Source: Planctomycetota bacterium
GTDB taxonomy: Bacteria; Planctomycetota; SBBH01; JAHFOU01
Assembly: GCA_023261525.1 (NCBI GenBank)
Contig: JAHFOU010000013.1
Span: forward strand, 1 to 13,368
Length of the DNA stretch: 13,368 nt
Direction of reading: 5' to 3'
Shown here: positions 6,389 to 12,351 of the stretch, in pieces
Numbering within the stretch: the stretch's first letter is position 1
How the letters are laid out: the number at the start of each line of letters is the position of its first letter
Notes under the pieces: model-generated
Seen by the model: the letters and a program-made list of their open reading frames with translations, nothing else
Told to the model about the DNA's origin: nothing
Databases searched by the model: none
Made by a program: the position numbers and the translations under genes

Positions 6389-8014
6389 ATGCGGCCCACC
6401 CCCTTCGCCTTCCTGTCCCTGCTCGCCGCCCTCCCCTGCCTTCAGGCGGCCCCGGCCCCTGCGCCCTCCCGCATCTCTGCGGTCACGGTCTATGAGGACC
6501 GGGCCCTGGTCACGCGGACCCTGGCCTGCGTCCTGCCCCAGGGCCTCAGCACCCTGAGGTTCGAGGGCCTCCCTGCCGGCCTGGACGAGCGCACCCTGCG
6601 CGCCGGTGTGGACGGAACGGCCACGGCAAAGGTCGCCGGCATCACGTCCTCCCTGACCCGCGCCACCGCGCCCGCCGACGAGCGCGTCCGGGCCCTGGAG
6701 GCCGAGCTGGAGGGATTGAGCGACCAGGCCGCCGCCACGGACGAGGCCCTGAGGGCCCTGGGCATCGAGCGGCGCTACCTGGAGGCCTACCGCCAGTTCT
6801 CGAGGGCTGCCTTCTCGGAAGGCACTACCGCGGCGGCCCCGGCCACGTCGGACTGGAACAAGACCCTGGCCTTCCTGCGGGAGAGGTCCCAGGCGGCCGA
6901 CGAGCGGGGCGTCCTCCTGGCACGGGAGCGCCGCGAGCTCCAGGAGAAGATGGCCGTCACGACCAGCCGCCTCGACCAGCTGAGGACCCCCGAGGAGCGC
7001 GTCACCCGCACCGCGGAGGTGACCGTGGAGGCCTCCCAGGCCGGCAACGCCACCGTCTCCTGCACCTACCAGGTCGGCGGGGCCGCCTGGGCCCCGGTCT
7101 ACGACGCCCGCTTCGATCCCGAGGGCAAGACCATCGCCCTGGGCTACTTCGGCGCCGTGCGCCAGCAGACCGGCGAGGACTGGACCGGCGTGACCATCAC
7201 CCTCTCCACGGCCCGGCCCTCCGTGGGCGCCGCACGGCCGAAGCTGGCGGCCCTCCAACTCTCCGGCCGCAAGCGCGAGCATCGCCAGGAGGTCGCCCTG
7301 GCGGGCAAGATGGAGGAGCGGGAAATCAACCAGGCCCCCGGAGAGGCCGAGGCCGCAGGCTCCGGGGCGGGCGGGGGCGGGACCCTGGCCCTCGTCCAGG
7401 ACCAGGGCCCCTCGGTGACCTTCGAGATCCGCCAGCCGGCCTCCATCCCCTCGGACGGGCGCCCCGCCCGGGTGGCCATCGCCGAGGCCGTCCTGAAGCC
7501 GGAGCTGGCCTACGAGGCCATCCCCAAGCTGAGGCCGTACGCCTACCTCAAGGCCTCCCAGGACAACCCCACGGGCCTGCCCCTGCTGGCCGGACCCGTC
7601 CAGATCCACCGCGCCTCCGGGTATGTGGGCACCGCGGACCTGAGGTTCACCGCGCCGGGCCAGCCCCTGGCCCTTTCCCTGGGCGTGGACGAGGCCGTGA
7701 AGGTGCACCGCACCGTCCTGCGGGAGACCGAGGAGGAGGGCAAGGGCCTGAGGAACCGCCGCGTGATGACCCGCGCCTACGACGTCGAGGTCGCCAACTA
7801 CACCCAGGCCCCCCAGGCCGTGCGTCTCCTGGACCAGATCCCCGTCTCCCAGCTGGAGAAGGTGGAGGTGAAGCTGGATCCCTCCACCACCGCGGGCGCG
7901 GTCCCCGACAAGGACGGGATCATGACCTGGGTCCTTCCCCTGGCGCCCGGGGAAAAGCGGACGGTACATCTGGAATTCACGGTCACGATGCCGGAGAATT
8001 ACCGCCTGCCGTGA
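6389..8014 (+). CDS. Exported DUF4140/DUF4139 protein (mucoidy inhibitor-like), copy B
   Basis: This 541-residue paralogue of the preceding gene has the same architecture and an equally unknown role. The signal peptide is MRPTPFAFLSLLAALPCLQA with likely cleavage after residue 20. The DUF4140 start, ISAVTVYEDRALVTRT (29-44), aligns with copy A. A helical region spans about 95-205 and is rich in Glu, Arg and Ala. The DUF4139 hallmarks are YQVGGAAWAPVYDARF (227-242), RQQTGEDWTGVTITLSTARP (258-277) and LGVDEAVKVHRT (431-442). Its mid-domain insert (about 285-345) is shorter than in copy A and ends in a Gly-rich run (GSGAGGGGT). Only 2 nt separate it from copy A; the upstream AAGGAG at 6373-6378 is a good Shine-Dalgarno for ATG 6389. 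Its stop overlaps the next start as GTGA. The copies are clearly diverged, so this is an old duplication or paired recruitment. Confidence 0.86.
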   Translation: MRPTPFAFLSLLAALPCLQAAPAPAPSRISAVTVYEDRALVTRTLACVLPQGLSTLRFEGLPAGLDERTLRAGVDGTATAKVAGITSSLTRATAPADERVRALEAELEGLSDQAAATDEALRALGIERRYLEAYRQFSRAAFSEGTTAAAPATSDWNKTLAFLRERSQAADERGVLLARERRELQEKMAVTTSRLDQLRTPEERVTRTAEVTVEASQAGNATVSCTYQVGGAAWAPVYDARFDPEGKTIALGYFGAVRQQTGEDWTGVTITLSTARPSVGAARPKLAALQLSGRKREHRQEVALAGKMEEREINQAPGEAEAAGSGAGGGGTLALVQDQGPSVTFEIRQPASIPSDGRPARVAIAEAVLKPELAYEAIPKLRPYAYLKASQDNPTGLPLLAGPVQIHRASGYVGTADLRFTAPGQPLALSLGVDEAVKVHRTVLRETEEEGKGLRNRRVMTRAYDVEVANYTQAPQAVRLLDQIPVSQLEKVEVKLDPSTTAGAVPDKDGIMTWVLPLAPGEKRTVHLEFTVTMPENYRLP

Positions 8015-8757
8015 CCTTCCACCGCCTCCGTCCCGCCGCGCTCGCCCTCCTCCTGGCCGGGTGCTGCGTGGGCGGGCCTCCCCTGCCGTCCTTCCCGGCC
8101 CTGAAGGACGACGAGGTCCTCGAGCAGCTGAGGGCCCGCCAGGCCCGCATCGGGACCCTGGTGGCGGAGGGATCGGGAAGTCTCACCGGCCTCAAGGGCG
8201 CCGAGGGCAGCTTCCGCTGGCAATGCTGGGCCCAGGGAAGCTCCCGCCTGCGCCTGACCCTGACCCACCGCCTCAAGGGCCTGCTGGCGGACGCCCTGAT
8301 CGAGGGGGACCGGGTCTCCTGCTACGATCCCGAGGCCGGCACGCTGGAGAAGGGGGACCTGGACACCCTTCGGGTGCCCGGCCTGGCCCAGACGGCCTCC
8401 CTGGTCCGCCTCCTGGCCGGCCCGGCCGACACCCTCGCCTTCGAGCCCGACGGGCGGCTGGGGTTGGACGGTGCCGCGGGCCGCCGCTGGCGCATCCTCC
8501 TGGACCGCACCCACCTCACCTACGGGACGGCGGAGCTCCGCGCCGGGGAGACCATCCTGGCCCGGGCCTCCTTCGAAGGAGAGGCCTACCGGATGGCGGG
8601 GCCCGTCCCCTGGCCCATGCGGATGACGGTGGACCGGCCGGGGGAACCCTGGAAGCTGAAGCTCCGCTTCACCGACGTCCAACCCGGGGCCCCCCTGGAT
8701 CCCGGAATCTTCAAGATGACGGTCCCCGAGGGGACCAAGGTCGTCGAAGCCCCCTAG
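8011..8757 (+). CDS. Lipoprotein, LolA/LolB-like or DUF4292-like fold
   Basis: This 248-residue protein is a predicted lipoprotein. After MTFHRLRPAALALLLAGC the lipobox Leu-Ala-Gly-Cys places the lipidated cysteine at residue 18. The mature part is beta-rich. It opens with a helix (DDEVLEQLRARQARIGTLVAEG) typical of LolA-like barrels. FRWQCWAQGSSRLRLTLTHRL, DRVSCYDPEAGTLEKGD and the C-terminal LRFTDVQPGAPLDPGIFKM follow. The last segment resembles the ending of DUF4292-type outer-membrane lipoproteins, where a 'lDp..F' block closes the barrel. Such folds bind lipid or acyl chains, but no ligand can be read from this sequence. The start is GTG 8011, overlapping the stop of DUF4139 copy B (GTGA), and the lipobox position supports it. 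Asp and Ser are absent at position +2 (Cys19), so outer-membrane sorting is the default expectation if the Lol rule applies in this organism. Confidence 0.72.
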   Translation: MTFHRLRPAALALLLAGCCVGGPPLPSFPALKDDEVLEQLRARQARIGTLVAEGSGSLTGLKGAEGSFRWQCWAQGSSRLRLTLTHRLKGLLADALIEGDRVSCYDPEAGTLEKGDLDTLRVPGLAQTASLVRLLAGPADTLAFEPDGRLGLDGAAGRRWRILLDRTHLTYGTAELRAGETILARASFEGEAYRMAGPVPWPMRMTVDRPGEPWKLKLRFTDVQPGAPLDPGIFKMTVPEGTKVVEAP

Positions 8758-8765
8758 GGGAACGG

Positions 8766-9833
8766 ATGCACCGTCTCCGGGCAACCCTGGACGGCCTGAG
8801 CGTCCACTATGCCGGGCTCCCCCATTTCCCCAGGAACTTCACCCGGGACAGCATCGTCTCGGCCCTGATCTGCGGGGATCCGGACCTGCTGGGCGAACAG
8901 CTCGGCTTCTGCGCCGGAAGACAGGGGTGCGCGGCGGATCCGAGGACCGGGGAGGAGCCCGGCAAGATCTTCCACGAATGGCCCGGCTACCCCTTGAGGG
9001 GCCTGTCCACGGCCTACAACGCCTGTGACACCACGGCCCTCTTCCTGATCGGGCATGCGGCCTATCGTCGGATGGGCGGGGACCCGGCCCTGGCCGAGAC
9101 CCAGGCCCCGGCCCTCCGGAAGGCCGTGGGCTACATCCTCGCCCACCTGAAGGACGGGCTCTTCTTGGAGGACCCGGGAGCCTGCGGGGCCTCCCGCTTC
9201 GCCCTGAAGGTGACCTACTGGAAGGATTCCGTCGTATGGGCCCGCCCGGACGGGGAGCCCGACTGGCCGGCCGCCTTCACCCTGGCCCAGGCCCAGAACC
9301 TCTGCGCGCTCCGCGCCGCGAGGGGACTCCTGGGGACCCGGGAGCTAGACACCCCGGCGCAGGGGATGCTGGCCGCGATGCAGGAACTCTGGGATCCTTC
9401 TTCCGGGACCCTCCTGATGGCCCTGGACCGCAAGGGGCCGATCCGGGGGGTGAGTTCGGATGCCCTGCACGCCTTGTACTACCTGGAACCCGGAGACCTC
9501 TCTTCCGAACAGGCCGGACAGATCGCTCGGAGCTCCGAGGTCCTGGAGACCCCGGCCGGGTACAGGACCCTGGATCCCGCCCTGGCCGCACACCTGAAGA
9601 GCGGCTATCACGCCCGCACGGTCTGGCCCTTCGAACAGGCCCTCCTCCATGCGGCCGCGCTCCGGTTTGACCTTCCTCACGTAGCGGAAGTCGCCGGTCG
9701 GGTGATGCCCTTCCTCGATACGGATCCCGAGATCCTGACCCTGGAGGACGGGGAGATCCGCAAGGGCGGCTGCGACCCCCAGCTCTGGACCCTGGCGGCG
9801 AAACGGTACTTCGGAGGCCTGCCGGGCCCCTAG
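8766..9833 (+). CDS. Glycosidase of the (alpha/alpha)6-barrel type, glycogen-debranching (GDE_C)-like
   Basis: This 355-residue protein resembles the catalytic C-terminal domain of amylo-alpha-1,6-glucosidases. Motifs in order are FPRNFTRDSI (21-30), LGFCAGRQG with DPRTGEEPGKIFHEWPG (46-74), and YNACDTTALFL (84-94), the substrate-cleft signature with paired acidic residues. ALKVTYWKDS follows at about 154-163, then GYHARTVWPFEQALLHAAA at about 291-310, and near the C-terminus GGCDPQLWTLAAKRYF. It would hydrolyse an alpha-glucan or oligosaccharide, but the exact linkage is unknown. Related families (GH15, GH37, GH63) share the fold. It is only the catalytic domain, with no N-terminal beta domain and no signal peptide, unlike the three exported proteins encoded just upstream. 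AGGGG at 8756-8760 lies 5 nt before ATG 8766 and fixes the start. The 8-nt gap puts it in the DUF4139 operon. Its stop overlaps that of the convergent thiolase. Confidence 0.78.
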   Translation: MHRLRATLDGLSVHYAGLPHFPRNFTRDSIVSALICGDPDLLGEQLGFCAGRQGCAADPRTGEEPGKIFHEWPGYPLRGLSTAYNACDTTALFLIGHAAYRRMGGDPALAETQAPALRKAVGYILAHLKDGLFLEDPGACGASRFALKVTYWKDSVVWARPDGEPDWPAAFTLAQAQNLCALRAARGLLGTRELDTPAQGMLAAMQELWDPSSGTLLMALDRKGPIRGVSSDALHALYYLEPGDLSSEQAGQIARSSEVLETPAGYRTLDPALAAHLKSGYHARTVWPFEQALLHAAALRFDLPHVAEVAGRVMPFLDTDPEILTLEDGEIRKGGCDPQLWTLAAKRYFGGLPGP

Positions 9834-11107
9834 TCCCTCTCCACCAGGATCGCCCCGCCCTGGCCGCCCCCGATGCAGAGGGTGGCGGCCCCGCGCTTGA
9901 GTCCACGGCGGCCGAGTTCGTACAGAAGGGTCAGGACCAGGCGGGCCCCCGTGGCCCCCACGGGATGACCGATGGCGATGGCGCCCCCGTTGACGTTGAG
10001 GCGGGCCGGGTCGATCTCCCCGACCGCGCCGCGGTTCAGGTGCTCGCGGCACCAGGCCTCCGAGGCCATGGCCTTGCGGCAGGCGATGACCTGGGCGGCG
10101 AAGGCCTCGTTCAGCTCGATCAGGTCCAGGTCCTTCAGGCCCAGGCCACGGCGGTCCAACAGCTTGGGCAGGGCGTAGGCCGGGCCCAGTCCCATGCGCT
10201 CCGGCTCCAGGCCGGCCCAGAGGTAGTCCACGAGGTAGCCCAGGGGCTTGTGCCCGTCGGCCTTGGCCTTCTCCTCGGTCATCAGGAGGACGGCGGCGGC
10301 CCCGTCCGTGATCCCGCAGGCGTTGCCCGGGGTCACCGTCCCCCCGCGGCGCTCGAAGACCGGCCTGAGCTTGGCCAGGGCCTCCATCGACTGGGTGTCC
10401 CGAGGCCCGGTGTCCTTGTCCAGCACCTTCTCGTACTTCGGGGGGACGCCCACGGGGCAGATCTCGGCGGCGAGACGCTCCCGGGCCGCGCAGGCCTTGC
10501 GGTGGCTGTCCAGGGCGAAGGCGTCCTGGTCCTGGCGGGTGATGCTCCACTCCCGGGCCAGCTTCTCCGCGGTCTGCCCCATGGACAGGCCGGTGAAGGG
10601 ATCCGTCAGACCCTCGATTAGGGCGATGCGGGGCTTGAAGTCCTTGAGGCGGAAGGCGGTCATGGCCCCCAGGCGGGCCGGCAGGGTCTTGGCCCCGGCG
10701 AGACGACCCAGCTTGTCGGCATAGGAGCGGGGGAAGGTCAGGGGGAAGGAGGACATGGACTCGGTGCCTCCGGCCAGGATGACCCGGGAGCGGCCGGCGG
10801 CGGCGCGGTCCATGGCCGTGGTTAGGGATTCCAGGGCCGAGGCGCAGTTGCGGTGCACGGTGGAGGCGGGGACGGACTGGGGCACCCCGGCGTTCAGGGC
10901 CACGACCCGGGCGATGTTGGCCGCATCCGAGGGCTGGCCGGCGCATCCGAAGATGACCTCGTCCACGACCGCGGGATCCAGGCCGGAGCGGTCCAGGCAG
11001 TCCCGGGCGGCGGCCCGGCCCAGCTCCTGGGGCGGGACCTTGGCGAGGTCGCCCCCGGCCTTGGCGAAGGGCGTGCGGACGGCGGCGATGACGGCCAGGC
11101 GGGGCAT
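9830..11107 (-). CDS. Acetyl-CoA acyltransferase (thiolase), FadI/HADHB-like
   Basis: This 425-residue thiolase would cleave 3-ketoacyl-CoA with CoA, the last step of fatty-acid beta-oxidation, or run the reverse condensation. The active site is complete: nucleophile Cys88 in HRNCASALES, NEAFA in the middle, His381 in GGAIAIGHPVGATGAR, and Cys411 in CIGGGQG. The length and the insert region (LTDPFTGLSMGQTAEKLA, RDTQSMEALAKLRPVF, GTVTPGNACGITDGA) resemble FadI and the mitochondrial trifunctional beta subunit more than the shorter AtoB/PhaA biosynthetic enzymes. A FadJ-like partner would be expected but is not adjacent here. ATG 11107 has no Shine-Dalgarno, and TATAAT at 11121-11116 lies 8 nt upstream, so the mRNA is probably leaderless. 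It is divergent from the HI0933-type gene. Acetyl-CoA acetyltransferase is the likely automatic label. I give no symbol because FadI and FadA cannot be separated with certainty by eye. Confidence 0.93.
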   Translation of the reverse strand: MPRLAVIAAVRTPFAKAGGDLAKVPPQELGRAAARDCLDRSGLDPAVVDEVIFGCAGQPSDAANIARVVALNAGVPQSVPASTVHRNCASALESLTTAMDRAAAGRSRVILAGGTESMSSFPLTFPRSYADKLGRLAGAKTLPARLGAMTAFRLKDFKPRIALIEGLTDPFTGLSMGQTAEKLAREWSITRQDQDAFALDSHRKACAARERLAAEICPVGVPPKYEKVLDKDTGPRDTQSMEALAKLRPVFERRGGTVTPGNACGITDGAAAVLLMTEEKAKADGHKPLGYLVDYLWAGLEPERMGLGPAYALPKLLDRRGLGLKDLDLIELNEAFAAQVIACRKAMASEAWCREHLNRGAVGEIDPARLNVNGGAIAIGHPVGATGARLVLTLLYELGRRGLKRGAATLCIGGGQGGAILVERD

Positions 11108-11129
11108 GGCCGGGGATTATACTCCCGGA
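11108..11129. promoter_or_regulatory. 22-bp divergent promoter with overlapping -10 boxes
   Basis: The gap between the divergent thiolase and flavoprotein genes is only 22 bp. It contains TATAAT on the minus strand (11121-11116), an exact -10 consensus, and TATACT on the plus strand (11118-11123). The two boxes share four base pairs. Their distances to the start codons are 8 nt (to ATG 11107) and 6 nt (to GTG 11130). With the usual 6-8 nt from -10 to transcription start, both mRNAs would begin at or next to the start codon. No Shine-Dalgarno is present for either gene. The -35 regions would fall inside the opposite coding sequence, and I see no good TTGACA there. Confidence 0.62.
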
Positions 11130-12302
11130 GTGTCCGAACCCCTCGTGATCGTAGGCGCCGGAGCCGCCGGATTGGCCGCGGCCATCACGGCAGGCGAGGC
11201 CGATCCTGCCCTCCACCCCCTCCTCCTGGAGAAGAACGACCAGCCCGGGGTGAAGCTCCTCATCTCCGGCGGTGGGCGCTGCAACATCACGGCCGACGCC
11301 TCGGCCCGGGAGGTGGCGGAGGCTTTCGGAGGCGGCGGGAAGTTCCTGAGGAATTCCCTCGGGGCCTTTCCTCCGGACAGGATCCGCCAGTGGCTGGACG
11401 AGGCCGGCGTCCCCACCCATGTGGAGTCCCCCCGCAAGGTCTTCCCGGATTCCGGAAAGGCCCGGGACGTGGTCGAGGCCCTGGTCGCCCGCGCGAAGCG
11501 GGCCGGGGTCAGGATCGCCTGCGGCCGGGCGGTGACGGACCTGAGGCGGGAAGGGGACCTCTGGAAACTGGAGACCCCCGCGGGCCCGCTGACGGCCTCC
11601 CGGGTCCTCCTGACGGCGGGAGGCTCCTCCTATCCCAAGACCGGGACCTCGGGCGACGCCTACGCCTGGCTCCAGGCGGCGGGGCACAGCCTCTCCCCCT
11701 TGAGACCGGCCCTGGTGCCCTGGACCGTGGCCCTGCCCTGGGTGCGGAGCCTGGCCGGCCTGACCCTGGAGGACGCGGTGGTGACCCTGGACCTGGGCGC
11801 CAAGCCCTCCGAGCGGGGCGGTTTCCTTTTCACCCACCAGGGCGTCTCGGGCCCGGGCCCCATGAACCTGAGCCGCCACCTCCCGCCGGACCGCAAGGGC
11901 CCCTGCCGCCTCCTCCTGGACCCGATGCCGGAAGTTTCCCTGGAGACCCTGGTGGGGATGATCCGTGCCTGGAGGCTCCCGCTTCCGGCCCGCCTGGCCG
12001 AGGCCCTCAGGCCGGAGGGCAAGCCCCAACACTGGACCCGGGAGGAGCTTTTGACCATCGCGCAGCGGCTCAAGGCCGTCCCCCTCCAGCCGGCCGAGCC
12101 CATGGGCTATGACAAGGCCGAGGTCACCCAGGGGGGCGTCGTGCTGGACGAGGTGGATCCCAAGACCATGGCCTCCCGCAAGGCGCCGGGCCTCTTCATC
12201 GCCGGGGAGCTCCTGGACCTGGACGGCCCGATCGGCGGCTACAACCTGGCGGCGGCCTGGGCGACGGGCGTGGCGGCGGGGCGGGCGGCCTCCGGGACAT
12301 GA
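11130..12302 (+). CDS. NAD(P)/FAD-dependent oxidoreductase, HI0933/YhiN family
   Basis: This 390-residue flavoprotein belongs to the HI0933 (YhiN/BaiN-like) family, whose physiological substrate is mostly unknown. Motifs in order are the FAD Rossmann loop VGAGAAGLAAA (8-18), the family signature SGGGRCNIT (47-54 plus flank) after GVKLL, RKVFPDSGKA (102-111), LTAGGSSYPKTGTSGDAY (161-178), FLFTHQGVSGP (232-242), KAEVTQGGV (329-337), and C-terminal GLFIAGELLDLDGPIGGYN (354-372), which closes the FAD site. Length fits the family (about 390-420). GTG 11130 is chosen because the Rossmann strand begins four residues later; no other start lies between it and the strand. There is no Shine-Dalgarno, and TATACT sits 6 nt upstream, so a leaderless transcript is likely. 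No metabolic partner is adjacent except the divergent thiolase. Confidence 0.92.
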   Translation: MSEPLVIVGAGAAGLAAAITAGEADPALHPLLLEKNDQPGVKLLISGGGRCNITADASAREVAEAFGGGGKFLRNSLGAFPPDRIRQWLDEAGVPTHVESPRKVFPDSGKARDVVEALVARAKRAGVRIACGRAVTDLRREGDLWKLETPAGPLTASRVLLTAGGSSYPKTGTSGDAYAWLQAAGHSLSPLRPALVPWTVALPWVRSLAGLTLEDAVVTLDLGAKPSERGGFLFTHQGVSGPGPMNLSRHLPPDRKGPCRLLLDPMPEVSLETLVGMIRAWRLPLPARLAEALRPEGKPQHWTREELLTIAQRLKAVPLQPAEPMGYDKAEVTQGGVVLDEVDPKTMASRKAPGLFIAGELLDLDGPIGGYNLAAAWATGVAAGRAASGT

Positions 12303-12303
12303 G

Positions 12304-12327
12304 CGCGAGGAAACCTGGAACCTCGCG
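12304..12327 (+). other. Hairpin between the flavoprotein and HEAT-repeat genes
   Basis: CGCGAGG at 12304-12310 and CCTCGCG at 12321-12327 are exact inverted copies with a 10-nt loop, directly after the stop of the flavoprotein gene. There is no T-run afterwards, so it is at best a non-canonical terminator, an mRNA-end stabiliser or an operator. The 24 bases to the next ATG at 12352 show no recognisable Shine-Dalgarno or -10 box. Confidence 0.45.
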
Positions 12328-12351
12328 GGGGCTGACGGCGTCCAACTTCCT

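Noticed and set aside
6320..7969. Minus-strand open frame opposite DUF4139 copy B
   Set aside because: Same reasons as for copy A; an antisense shadow of a well-supported gene.
8061..8765. Upstream in-frame extension of the glycosidase
   Set aside because: It overlaps the lipoprotein gene in another frame and is Pro/Gly/Arg-rich. ATG 8766 has a good Shine-Dalgarno and starts at the domain edge.
10755..11129. Upstream in-frame extension of the flavoprotein
   Set aside because: It is antisense to the thiolase N-terminus. The FAD Rossmann strand begins right after GTG 11130.
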